DNA of 38,481 nt, from assembly GCF_025153475.1 (NCBI RefSeq), contig NZ_JANZXA010000022.1, positions 1 to 38,481 on the forward strand, in the 5' to 3' direction. The translations under genes were made by a program, and so were the position numbers. The notes under the pieces were generated by a model. That model was not told where the DNA came from. It searched no databases and was given only the letters and a program-made list of their open reading frames with translations. The DNA comes from Novosphingobium mangrovisedimenti. Its GTDB lineage: Bacteria > Pseudomonadota > Alphaproteobacteria > Sphingomonadales > Sphingomonadaceae. Of this stretch, positions 1 through 7,728 are shown piece after piece. Position 1 is the stretch's first letter. Every line of letters begins with the position of its first letter.

Positions 1-120
1 CGACAATCAGGATGAGAACGAGGACCTTGCCAGCGACAATTAAAATCGGCACTGAATGACGCGCCGCGACAATCACATTCTCATCCTGATTGACGCGCAA
101 TCCTCATCCTGTTTGTCGCG
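1..120. mobile_element. Terminal repeats of a mobile element (partial, left edge)
   Basis: Three copies of a motif of the form CAATCAGGATGAG lie in 120 bases. One is on the + strand at 4-18. An exact 15-base inverted match is at 78-92, and a variant (CAAACAGGATGAGGA) is on the - strand at about 101-115. Extra GCGACAAT words occur near 33 and 66. Recognisable Rhs coding sequence begins right after the last GTCGCG at about 120. Multiple iterated subterminal repeats are typical of IS21-like and some other transposon ends. The family cannot be named from this fragment because no transposase is in the window. The junction suggests the element interrupted an rhs gene. Confidence 0.5.
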
Positions 121-1274
121 CTACACCAGGCGGAGTGACATTGTACTATGATCCGACCGGGCGCTTGCACGAGTACGACACCAGCGTCTCGACCCGGGCA
201 TACTATTCCGGCTCCAACCTCGTGGCGGAAGTGGCCAATCCTTCGGGTGCAGTCTTGCGCCGCTTTGTTCCCGGACCGGGCACCGATGAACCGATCGTTT
301 GGTACGAAGGTTCGGGCACGACCGATCGTCGATGGTTGCAGGCGGACGAGCGCGGTTCGATCGTTGCGGTCAGCGATGCGTCGGGCAATGCTATTGGCAT
401 TAACACTTACGACGAATATGGGATTCCCGGCTCGGGCAACATCGGGCGCTTCCAGTACACAGGCCAGACATGGTATCCCGAGGCTGGCATGTACAACTAC
501 AAGGCCCGTTTCTATTCTCCCACCCTCGGGCGCTTCATGCAGACCGATCCCATCGGCTATGGCGATGGCATGAACTGGTACGACTATGTGGGCGGCGATC
601 CCATCAATGGGACGGACCCGAGCGGGACAGAAGTCTACGCGGGAAGCCTCATCGACGGCGTCGTTAGCCCTGGCTTGTTCGGCACTGCCTATGTGACCGG
701 CGGAGGAGGCAGGCCGGCACGCATCAATTCCCATAGAGAGGAGCAAGGTACTAACGAGACCTTAAGGCTCACATGGGAGCAGACTTACTTTCCTGATGGA
801 ACATATACGGCAAGGCTTCTGTCGTCTCAGATCATCGGCGGGCCTGGAGGAGGGTTTTCAACACCATTTGGTGTAGGCGGCGGCGCCGCTGGGGCTACAC
901 TAAGTCCAGCGGAGATTCGAAGACGCTATGGAATTAGCAAGGCAGGGCGTCCGCTCAATCCAGGCGACTTAGGCACTGTAGAGGGAGGGTTTATAGAAGT
1001 CACTGGGAGTATCCAAGAGGTTAATAATGCACTAGATGTCTGGGTGTATGCCCTTGAAGCAGTTCCCGCCAATGGGATAATCACTCAGAATTTGGATCGC
1101 GTGGTACGAATATCACGAGAATTGAAATTGAAAGGAGTGCTGGTGCACGCTTGGATCGTCAACCCAAAGCTGAAGATTTATGTAAACAGTGGGAGGATTG
1201 TGCGAGGTTTTCCAGGGGCGACTATTACTCATCCAAACCCCATGTTCACCAATATTTGGATACCGACCCCATGA
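90..1274 (+). CDS. Rhs-family protein, 3' fragment: core end plus C-terminal toxin-like domain
   Basis: This is the tail of a polymorphic-toxin Rhs protein. After about 10 codons that belong to the mobile-element end (nominal TTG start), the frame enters YD-repeat sequence (YYDPTGRLHEYD). It then covers the RHS repeat-associated core (about residues 110-180: RFQYTGQTWYPEAGMYNYKARF, LGRFMQTDPIGY, NWYDYVGGDPINGTDPSG). Past the last DPSG the sequence changes to an unrelated variable C-terminus of about 210 residues with a Gly-rich linker (about 250-270), as expected for a swapped tip toxin. I do not recognise the toxin family. Full Rhs proteins are far longer, so the N-terminal shell is missing and the gene is probably a non-expressed remnant or a displaced tip cassette. 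The stop overlaps the next gene by ATGA. Confidence 0.75.
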   Translation: MTRNPHPVCRATPGGVTLYYDPTGRLHEYDTSVSTRAYYSGSNLVAEVANPSGAVLRRFVPGPGTDEPIVWYEGSGTTDRRWLQADERGSIVAVSDASGNAIGINTYDEYGIPGSGNIGRFQYTGQTWYPEAGMYNYKARFYSPTLGRFMQTDPIGYGDGMNWYDYVGGDPINGTDPSGTEVYAGSLIDGVVSPGLFGTAYVTGGGGRPARINSHREEQGTNETLRLTWEQTYFPDGTYTARLLSSQIIGGPGGGFSTPFGVGGGAAGATLSPAEIRRRYGISKAGRPLNPGDLGTVEGGFIEVTGSIQEVNNALDVWVYALEAVPANGIITQNLDRVVRISRELKLKGVLVHAWIVNPKLKIYVNSGRIVRGFPGATITHPNPMFTNIWIPTP

Positions 1275-1633
1275 ATATGCCTATGCCTGTTGGAATGCGA
1301 GGCCGCCCTTCCTTCGAAAAAGAAGGTGACCTCGCCGCAGAAGACAATTATTGGTTTACATACACCAATTCAACTGGTGAGCTGGTTCGGCTGTTTAAAG
1401 ATTCAATAATTTTTGAATTAAAAGGTGGGAGTATCGCAATTTCTGTTAAGAGCATATTATCAATATGCTGCCAAAATCCGACAAAAATGGATCCAAAAAA
1501 TAACAAAATATGCATATATTGCTGCGATGGTGAGGTAGAGTATTATGCAGATACTGAATTTGATGGCGGTCACGATGTCTTTTTACTAGCAGGAGCGTTG
1601 AATCGACTTAAAACAATTTATGGGAAAAAATAA
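1271..1633 (+). CDS. Candidate immunity protein for the Rhs C-terminal domain
   Basis: A 120-residue protein whose ATG at 1271 overlaps the rhs stop codon (ATGA), so it is probably translationally coupled. The in-frame extension upstream to 1151 is a shadow of rhs. A small gene immediately after an Rhs tip is, by family knowledge, normally the cognate immunity protein. The sequence is acidic to neutral, has two Cys-Cys pairs (SICCQ, IYCCDG) and has no signal peptide or membrane segment. Base composition is clearly lower in GC than the surroundings: 1441-1500 has 19 G+C in 60, against 35 in 60 at 541-600 in the Rhs core. This fits recent transfer. No family was recognised, so the role rests on position only. 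Confidence 0.6.
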   Translation: MNMPMPVGMRGRPSFEKEGDLAAEDNYWFTYTNSTGELVRLFKDSIIFELKGGSIAISVKSILSICCQNPTKMDPKNNKICIYCCDGEVEYYADTEFDGGHDVFLLAGALNRLKTIYGKK

Positions 1634-1681
1634 TAAATTACATATTGATGTTAATAAGGTCTCCTAAAGCAGAAGCTTACC

Positions 1682-2026
1682 TCACATTGGAACGGATGCT
1701 CCGGCGTACGGGTCGCGATTGGGCTGCGGTGCTGTCGGGACTGCTATCGGCGGTGGCGGGGTGTTATAAACTTGAGCCGGTGTTCCAGTCACGGATGAGG
1801 CAAGGCCCGCAAGGCCGCGCGCAATTGTTGGTGCACCGAACAGAATGAAACAACCTAGCGCTACGCGCGCAGTCTCGCGAACGCTCAGACGCCCGTGCAG
1901 CATTGCAAGTCCGACCGCTGCAAGAGCCAGAACTGCCATCGACATACCAAGGCTGCCCATCAACAGTTCGACGAACCACTCTGTGGTATTTGACAGCGGC
2001 TCTCCAAAATTTGAAGAATTGATCAT
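1682..2026 (-). CDS. VirB2/TrbC-like pilin paralogue, divergent from the T4SS operon
   Basis: A 114-residue protein read leftward from ATG 2026, with a good ribosome site (GGAGAGG about 6 bases upstream). It has two hydrophobic segments (about 21-42 and 53-72) joined by a short basic loop (HGRLSVRE). It shares the block GCFILFGA with the virB2 gene on the other strand, so the two are clear paralogues. Two things are unusual. It lacks the long N-terminal leader of a VirB2 prepilin. It also carries a Pro-rich tail (about 80-114: TPPPPIAVPTAPQPN) that VirB2 pilins do not normally have. It converges on the immunity gene. It may be an alternative or minor pilin, a plug, or a regulator of pilus assembly; this is inference. 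Confidence 0.75.
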   Translation of the reverse strand: MINSSNFGEPLSNTTEWFVELLMGSLGMSMAVLALAAVGLAMLHGRLSVRETARVALGCFILFGAPTIARGLAGLASSVTGTPAQVYNTPPPPIAVPTAPQPNRDPYAGASVPM

Positions 2027-2038
2027 ACCTGCCTCTCC

Positions 2039-2054
2039 ATCACGCTTGCGTGAT
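2039..2054. promoter_or_regulatory. Perfect palindrome between divergent virB2 genes (putative operator)
   Basis: ATCACGCTTGCGTGAT has 7-base arms around TT. It lies in the 89-base gap between the two divergent virB2 starts, near the 5' end of the leftward transcript and about 20 bases upstream of a TAATAT (2075-2080) that could be a -10 for the rightward operon. The symmetry and location suit a dimeric repressor that would control both genes. No regulator gene lies nearby, and the -35 boxes are weak. Confidence 0.4.
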
Positions 2055-2115
2055 CAGGTGATGTTAAAATTTTGTAATATCGAGGATTTATCGCCTTTCG
2101 TAGGTCGCTAGGAGC

Positions 2116-2478
2116 ATGACAACTTGGTCCAAGTTGTGCCAGTCAGAGGCGAAATCTCGGCGTTCGATGGGGCTTGTGAATTTGCGCAATCTTGCCATGC
2201 TTCTGGCTTTGCTCGTTGCTGCGCCAGTTCATGCGGCGGCATATGCCGACCCGCAAGGTTCGGGTGTAGTCGTCAGTGCAATGGGCTGGCTGCAGGGCAC
2301 GTTGCTGGGCACTCTCGCAACGACAGTCGCCGTGATTGCCATCGCGGCAGTTGGCTTCATGATGCTGACCGGCCGGATGAATTGGCGCCACGGCGCAGTG
2401 GTCGTGATCGGATGTTTCATCCTCTTTGGTGCTGCCAGCATCGTGGCCGGCATCCGCACCGCCGCGACGGGCATTTAA
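2116..2478 (+). CDS. virB2: T4SS major pilin subunit VirB2
   Basis: A 120-residue prepilin of the TrbC/VirB2 family, the subunit of the conjugation-type pilus. It has a basic N-region (KSRRS) and a hydrophobic leader ending near residue 41 (LLALLVAAPVHAAAYA), which looks like a cleaved signal. Two membrane helices follow (about 58-82 and 92-112), separated by a short polar loop (TGRMNWRHG). Position 2116 is the first ATG; ATG 2167 also gives a normal leader and cannot be excluded, since neither has a well-spaced ribosome site. It is the first gene of the rightward T4SS operon. virB3 begins 4 bases after its stop. Confidence 0.85.
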   Translation: MTTWSKLCQSEAKSRRSMGLVNLRNLAMLLALLVAAPVHAAAYADPQGSGVVVSAMGWLQGTLLGTLATTVAVIAIAAVGFMMLTGRMNWRHGAVVVIGCFILFGAASIVAGIRTAATGI

Positions 2479-2482
2479 GTTT

Positions 2483-2770
2483 ATGCCCTCTCACCTCCAG
2501 CGCACGACGGTATTCATAGCCCTGACCCGGCCGCAGATGTTTGCAGGCGTGACCTACACTTGGTTCGTGGCCAACGGCATTCTGGCGGCCGAACTGTTCC
2601 TGATTTTCAAGTCGTTCTGGGTGATATTGATCGCGCTGTTGGTCCACCTGATCGGCGCTGTCTTGTGCCTGCGCGAACCTCGCTTCCTCGACTTGTGGAT
2701 CGTGCGCGTCAGCCGCTGCCCGCGCGTTAAGAACCATGCCCTGTGGCAATGCAATTCCTACCGCCCCTGA
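2483..2770 (+). CDS. virB3: T4SS protein VirB3
   Basis: A 95-residue inner-membrane protein of the VirB3 family, which associates with the VirB4 ATPase and is needed for pilus assembly. The N-terminal motif (TTVFIALTRPQMFAGV) and one or two hydrophobic helices in the middle (about 18-60) are typical. The C-terminus has the usual REPRFLDLW segment. ATG 2483 is preferred because upstream in-frame codons run into virB2. Its end overlaps virB4 by 28 bases, so the two are translationally coupled, as is common for this pair, which is even fused in some systems. Confidence 0.88.
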   Translation: MPSHLQRTTVFIALTRPQMFAGVTYTWFVANGILAAELFLIFKSFWVILIALLVHLIGAVLCLREPRFLDLWIVRVSRCPRVKNHALWQCNSYRP

Positions 2771-5121
2771 CCAGCGATCCTAAAGTCATCGCGCGCGAGA
2801 AGGCGGCAGGCGATCACCTGCCCTACGCGCGCCATGTCGATAACGTGACGCTGGAGACGCGCGACGGCCTGATGATGCAGACCGTGCGCCTCGGCGGCCT
2901 GCTGTTCGAGACGGCGGACACCGACGAACTCAACTACCGCGCGGACCTGCGAGATGCGATGCTGCGCGCGATCGGCAATTCGCAGTTCGCGATCTATCAC
3001 CACGTCGTGCGCCGCAAAGCGGAGGCTGCGCTCGAAGCCTGCTATCCCGATGCCTTCTCGCGCGATCTTGATGCTCGCTGGCGCGAACGCTTGGGCGCGC
3101 GGCAGATGTACGTGAACGAGCTGTTCCTGACGATTGTCCGCCGCCCCATGCAAGGTCGCCTCGGGTGGGCCGACCGGCTGCGGATGTGGGCCTCGCGCTC
3201 CGGCGAAGACCGGCAGGCTGCCTTCGGCGCCGAGAAGCGCGCGCTCGATGCCGCGACCGAAGCGCTGGTCGCAGCACTCGGCAGCTACGATCCACGCGTA
3301 CTCTCGGTCTACAAGAGCGAACACGGCTACCGCTCCGAACCGCTGGAGTTCCTATCCTACCTCTACAACGCCGATATGCGCCCGGTCGGCCTGCCACATG
3401 GGGATCTTGGCCAGCATCTGCCGTTCCGCCGCGTGAGTTTCGGCCAGGAAGCCTTCGAACTGGCCCCTGCCGGTCACGCCCCGCGCAAGTTCGGCGCGCT
3501 TGTCTCGATCAAGGACTATCCGGCCCAGACCATGCCGGGCATGTTCGATGAACTCTATCGCATGCCTTTCGAGATGACGGTGAGCCAGTCCTTCGCTTTC
3601 GTTGAACGCGGCGCGGCATTGGGCCGCATGAACCTTGCCCTGCGCCGCATGCGTTCCGCCGAAGACGAGGCTCTGTCGCTGCGCGATGAACTGACACGCG
3701 CCAAGGACGATGTCGCGGCAGGCCGCGCCTCATTCGGCGAGCACCACGCCACGATCGCCGTCCATGCCGAGAGCCTCGAAGTGCTCAATGCTGAAGTGGC
3801 TGAAGTCACGGCGGTATTGGCCGACCTCGGGATCGTCGGGGTGCGCGAGGACATCGCGTTGGAGCCCACATTCTGGGCACAGTTTCCGTCCAACTTCAAA
3901 TACATTGGCCGCCGCGCACTGGTCTCCAGCAAGAACTTCGCAGGCCTCGCCAGTCTGCACAATTTTCCGGTGGGCAAGCCACGCGGCAATCACTGGGGCG
4001 AGGCAGTCACGCTGTTGGAGACGACGGCAGCTGGCCCCTACTTCTTCAACTTCCACCACAATGATCTTGGTAACTTCACCGTGATCGGGCCGTCGGGCTC
4101 GGGCAAGACCGTGGTGCTGAACTTCCTGCTTGCCCAGGCGCGCAAGTTCGCTCCGCGTATCGTCTTCTTTGACAAGGACCGGGGCGCCGAGCTCTTCATC
4201 CGCGCGATCGGCGGCCAATACGACCGGTTGCGTCCCGGAGCCGCTTCGGGCCTCAATCCACTGCAGCTTGAGGATACGCCGGAGAACCGCCAGTTCCTGA
4301 TGGAATGGATCATGCTTCTGGCAGGCAATCTAGATGCCGACGAAGCCGAGATTGTCAGCGATGCCATCGATGCGAACTTCGGCCAGATCCGTTCGCGCCG
4401 GCGCCTGCGCTATCTGGTCGAGCTATTCCGAGGTCATGCCCGGCCCAGGGCAGGGGATCTCTATTCGCGCATGCGCCCCTGGTGGGGCGAAGGCGAACGC
4501 GCCTGGCTCTTCGACAACGAAGAGGATCTGACCGACCTGACCGCCGCTACGGTCGGATTCGACATGACCGCGATCCTCGATGATCCCGTCGTGCGCACCC
4601 CGGCGCTGCTCTACTTCTTCCACCGGGTCGAAGAGCGCCTTGATGGAACGCCCGCGATCATCGTTGTCGATGAAGGATGGAAGGCACTCGACGACGATGT
4701 CTTCGTGCGGCGTATCAAGGATTGGGAAAAGACCATCCGCAAGCGCAACGGCATTGTCGGCTTCGCCACCCAGAGCGCGCAGGATGCGCTGGAAAGCCGC
4801 ATCGCCAGCGCCATCATCGAGCAAGCCGCCACGCAGATCTTCATGATCAATCCAAAGGCGCGGCCCGAAGACTACATCGATGGCTTCGGCCTGACACCGC
4901 ATGAGTACGAACTGGTGCGCAGTTTGCCCGATTCCTCGCATTGCTTCCTGATCAAGCACGGACAGGACAGCGTTGTCGCCCGCCTCAATCTCTCGGGCGA
5001 AAAGGACATCCTCACGATCCTCTCGGGGCGCGAAGCCACGGTGCGTCTGTTCGATGAACTGGTCGATGAGACCGGCATCGATCCCGAGGGCTGGATGGCC
5101 CCCTTGCTGGCGCGCGTCTGA
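2743..5121 (+). CDS. virB4: T4SS ATPase VirB4
   Basis: A 792-residue cytoplasmic ATPase that powers pilus biogenesis and secretion. Length matches the family (about 790). The N-terminal CagE/TrbE/VirB domain spans roughly residues 180-390. Walker A is GPSGSGKT at about 449-456, and Walker B is IIVVDEGW at about 638. The FATQSAQD and LIKHGQ motifs of the VirB4 C-terminal domain follow. The start may be GTG 2743 or ATG 2749; both lie inside the virB3 end. The stop shares one base with the virB6 start (TGATG). No truncation or missing ATPase residue was seen. Confidence 0.95.
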   Translation: MAMQFLPPLTSDPKVIAREKAAGDHLPYARHVDNVTLETRDGLMMQTVRLGGLLFETADTDELNYRADLRDAMLRAIGNSQFAIYHHVVRRKAEAALEACYPDAFSRDLDARWRERLGARQMYVNELFLTIVRRPMQGRLGWADRLRMWASRSGEDRQAAFGAEKRALDAATEALVAALGSYDPRVLSVYKSEHGYRSEPLEFLSYLYNADMRPVGLPHGDLGQHLPFRRVSFGQEAFELAPAGHAPRKFGALVSIKDYPAQTMPGMFDELYRMPFEMTVSQSFAFVERGAALGRMNLALRRMRSAEDEALSLRDELTRAKDDVAAGRASFGEHHATIAVHAESLEVLNAEVAEVTAVLADLGIVGVREDIALEPTFWAQFPSNFKYIGRRALVSSKNFAGLASLHNFPVGKPRGNHWGEAVTLLETTAAGPYFFNFHHNDLGNFTVIGPSGSGKTVVLNFLLAQARKFAPRIVFFDKDRGAELFIRAIGGQYDRLRPGAASGLNPLQLEDTPENRQFLMEWIMLLAGNLDADEAEIVSDAIDANFGQIRSRRRLRYLVELFRGHARPRAGDLYSRMRPWWGEGERAWLFDNEEDLTDLTAATVGFDMTAILDDPVVRTPALLYFFHRVEERLDGTPAIIVVDEGWKALDDDVFVRRIKDWEKTIRKRNGIVGFATQSAQDALESRIASAIIEQAATQIFMINPKARPEDYIDGFGLTPHEYELVRSLPDSSHCFLIKHGQDSVVARLNLSGEKDILTILSGREATVRLFDELVDETGIDPEGWMAPLLARV

Positions 5122-6281
5122 TGGCATGCCCCGTCGTTCATACCGGCCAGGATTTCCTTGCTTCGGCCTTGGCGCATATCGACTGTCAGGCCGAGACGAT
5201 CGGGGCCTATGGCTTTGGCGCCTTGGCAAGCCCCGGCTCGCCGACCTCGCTGGCACTTACAAGCTTGCTCACGATCTTCATCGCGCTGTTCGGCATACGC
5301 CTGCTGCTAGGCTATCCCATGGGTGCGCGCGATGTTATTGGCGATGTGCTCAAGGTGGGGATCGTGCTCACCCTGGCGACGAGCTGGCCGGCCTGGCGCA
5401 TCGTCGGCTATGATCTCGTCATCCATGGACCAGGCCAGATTGCACAGGTCATCGGCGGCAGTTCGGGCCTGCCGGGTAGTGCCGGCGATCTCGCCTCGCG
5501 GCTGCAGACCGTCGACAAGGGCCTCGCAGCTCTCAATGTCTTTGGCAGCGGACGCCTTGGCGTGGCCCAGGGCGACTGGTTCCAGCTTGGCTTTGCGCGC
5601 AGTGTTTTTCTGGCAGGGACATTGGGACCGCTCGCGCTGGTCCGGCTGACAGCGGGTTTCCTGCTTGCCGTAGCCCCGCTGATGGCAGGCCTGCTGCTGT
5701 TCGGGATTACGCGCGGCATCTTCGAAGGCTGGGGACGAGCGCTGGTCATGACCTTTCTCGCCTCGATCATGCTGAGCGTGATCTACGGCGTTGAACTGGC
5801 ACTGCTCGAACCCTGGTTGCAGGATGCCTTGCAGCAACGCGCCATGGACCGGCAGACCCTCGATGCGCCGGTCGAGATCCTTGTGGCGACACTAAGCTTC
5901 GCGATTATCTCACTGGCGTCCGTCTTCCTGATCGCGCGTCTGGCCTTTCATGGCGGGCTTCATTTGCCGGTTGTGTTTCAGCAGGCAACGGACCGGGGAG
6001 GAATGGCTCCGTCGTCACGTGCAGGCTTCCTGTCGGGCGCAGGCGATGAGCCTTCCCGCGCGGTGATTGTCGCGCATTCGGTGAGTGAGAACCTGCGCCG
6101 GGAAGAGCGCATCGCAGACATCACCCGGGTTGAAGGCCGTTGGTCGGAGCGGGCAGGATCGGTACCGCCGGCACTTGCCGCCCAGACCGATCAGGCGCGG
6201 CATGAGGATGCGCTTGGCAGCACCTGGCGCCGGTCGTCCGCGCTCACCTCGGGCGCATCGCGCCGCAGGGACCAGACGTGA
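5121..6281 (+). CDS. virB6: T4SS inner-membrane channel protein VirB6
   Basis: A 386-residue polytopic protein of the TrbL/VirB6 family, forming part of the inner-membrane translocation channel. Hydrophobic segments lie at about 50-68, 76-92, 165-200, 205-235 and 260-290. The last 90 or so residues are polar and charged, forming an unusually long soluble tail rich in Arg and Ser. The start overlaps the virB4 stop by one base, so there is no space for virB5, which usually sits between these two genes. The junction with virB8 is of the same TGATG type. Confidence 0.88.
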   Translation: MACPVVHTGQDFLASALAHIDCQAETIGAYGFGALASPGSPTSLALTSLLTIFIALFGIRLLLGYPMGARDVIGDVLKVGIVLTLATSWPAWRIVGYDLVIHGPGQIAQVIGGSSGLPGSAGDLASRLQTVDKGLAALNVFGSGRLGVAQGDWFQLGFARSVFLAGTLGPLALVRLTAGFLLAVAPLMAGLLLFGITRGIFEGWGRALVMTFLASIMLSVIYGVELALLEPWLQDALQQRAMDRQTLDAPVEILVATLSFAIISLASVFLIARLAFHGGLHLPVVFQQATDRGGMAPSSRAGFLSGAGDEPSRAVIVAHSVSENLRREERIADITRVEGRWSERAGSVPPALAAQTDQARHEDALGSTWRRSSALTSGASRRRDQT

Positions 6282-7036
6282 TGAACGATATGAGCGACGA
6301 CGAACTCACCCGCTACTACGAAGAGGCAGGCTCCTGGTCCGCCGACCGCAACAAGGGGCTAGCTACCTCGAAAAGAGTTGCCTGGATCATTGCAGGGCTC
6401 GCCACGGGCGTTGCCGTGCTCGAGGCGATTGCGCTTGCCGCTCTGGTCCCGCTCAAGACGGTCGTGCCCTATACCCTGCTCGTCGACCGGCAGACAGGCA
6501 ATGTCGAGGCGCTGAAGCCTCTCGATCAGCAGACCATCACGCCGGACAATGCATTGGTGCGCTCGTTCCTCGCGCAGTACGTCACGGCGCGCGAGAGCTT
6601 CGACATCAATTCAATCAGGGGCGATTACCGCAAGGTCGCGCTCTGGTCGACGGGCGCTGCACGCGAGCGCTATCTCAAGGCCATGCAGTCCAGCAATCCG
6701 GCCAGCCCGTTCAAGACGCTGCCCCGGCAGGCTCTTGTCGAGACAGAGGTGCGCAGCATCTCCTCGCTCGGCAAGGATACGGCCCTTGTGCGCTTTGCAA
6801 CCTATCGCACCGATCCGGGCGGGCAGCGGCAGGCAGGTCACAATTGGGCAGCGGTCATCACATACCGGTTCTCGACCGCCCGGATGAGCGCATCGGACCG
6901 CCTGATCAATCCACTGGGCTTCCAGGTCCTGCGCTACAGGCGCGATGCGGAGATGGTCGTGCCTGCTGCCGGACCCTCCGCGTCCGCCTCGGGACCGCAG
7001 GAAGCTCCGAATGTCCGTCAGGACACGCGGCCATGA
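6281..7036 (+). CDS. virB8: T4SS assembly factor VirB8
   Basis: A VirB8-type bitopic inner-membrane protein of about 251 residues. It has a short cytoplasmic N-terminus (DELTRYYEEAGSW), one transmembrane helix (about 32-58) and a periplasmic NTF2-like domain (about 70-220) with the family's VPYTLLVDRQTG and YRTDPGG...W...ITYRF strands. It links VirB4, VirB6 and the VirB9/VirB10 core. ATG 6281 overlaps the virB6 stop; a GTG at 6278 is an alternative. There is no room for virB7 before it. Its end overlaps virB9 by ATGA. Confidence 0.9.
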   Translation: MNDMSDDELTRYYEEAGSWSADRNKGLATSKRVAWIIAGLATGVAVLEAIALAALVPLKTVVPYTLLVDRQTGNVEALKPLDQQTITPDNALVRSFLAQYVTARESFDINSIRGDYRKVALWSTGAARERYLKAMQSSNPASPFKTLPRQALVETEVRSISSLGKDTALVRFATYRTDPGGQRQAGHNWAAVITYRFSTARMSASDRLINPLGFQVLRYRRDAEMVVPAAGPSASASGPQEAPNVRQDTRP

Positions 7037-7728
7037 AGAAGCTGGTGCTGATCCTGGCCATGGCGACAAGCGTGGCGAGGGCGCAGGAGCTGCCGCCCAA
7101 CGATCCCCGGATCGCCGTTCTGCCTGCCGGGGGCACGGGTCTTCTCAGCCTACGCACTGCGCCGGATGTGACCCAGACCCTCCTGTTCAGGCAGGGCGAA
7201 ACGATCGCCTCGGTCATCCTGAGCGATCCCACGGCCTTTATCATCACTGTAGCAGGCAGCGGGGACAGCCTGGCACTGCGGGCGACAAGGCCATCGGCCT
7301 ATGGCGTGATGACAGTGCGCACCAACATGCACACGTATGAATTCGACATGCTCTCCGGCGCCGCAGGTCCCGTTCCCGCTGTCGTGCGTCTGCTCGAGCA
7401 GCCGCAATACAGGCCGGCAAGGCATCGACCTGCGGTGACAGCCGATAGCGGTGAGCGCTTCACATACCGATTGTCCGGCAAGAAGGCGCTTCGCCCGACA
7501 GCCATCAGGGACGACGGCAACAAGACATACATCGAATGGGGGCGGGATCAGGCAATGCCTGCCACATTCGCGTTGGGCCCGACCGGCAAGGAACAGATGG
7601 TCGATGGCTATATGCGCGGGGGCATCTACACCATAGACCGGGTCTACGAGACGCTGATCTTCCGTATCGACAAGGAGCGTGCGAAAGCGCGAAGGCGCGA
7701 TCAGGACAAGGGGGACGGTCATGGCTGA
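7033..7728 (+). CDS. virB9: T4SS outer-membrane core protein VirB9
   Basis: A 231-residue periplasmic/outer-membrane core component. The start codon ATG 7033 overlaps the virB8 stop (ATGA). Residues 1-18 form a signal peptide (KKLVLILAMATSVARA). The N-terminal domain (about 25-115) is followed by the CagX/VirB9 C-terminal domain (about 140-215: FTYRLSGKKALRPTAI, NKTYIEWG, GGIYTIDRVYETLIFRI). VirB9 normally pairs with the lipoprotein VirB7 to hold the outer ring; no VirB7 is seen here. An open frame running upstream to 6085 is only overlap with virB6 and virB8. The 3' end overlaps virB10 by 8 bases. Confidence 0.92.
   Translation: MKKLVLILAMATSVARAQELPPNDPRIAVLPAGGTGLLSLRTAPDVTQTLLFRQGETIASVILSDPTAFIITVAGSGDSLALRATRPSAYGVMTVRTNMHTYEFDMLSGAAGPVPAVVRLLEQPQYRPARHRPAVTADSGERFTYRLSGKKALRPTAIRDDGNKTYIEWGRDQAMPATFALGPTGKEQMVDGYMRGGIYTIDRVYETLIFRIDKERAKARRRDQDKGDGHG

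Noticed and set aside
1..120. CRISPR array considered for the repeated motif at the left edge
   Set aside because: The copies are in mixed orientation, irregularly spaced and diverged, which fits transposon-end binding sites and not CRISPR repeats.
81..746. A 221-codon - strand frame opposite the Rhs fragment
   Set aside because: The Rhs core motifs are unambiguous on the + strand, and the antisense frame has no recognisable domain.
6085..7032. A 547-codon frame that could suggest a much longer VirB9
   Set aside because: The first 316 codons lie inside virB6 and virB8 in another frame. The signal peptide and VirB9 domain start at ATG 7033.
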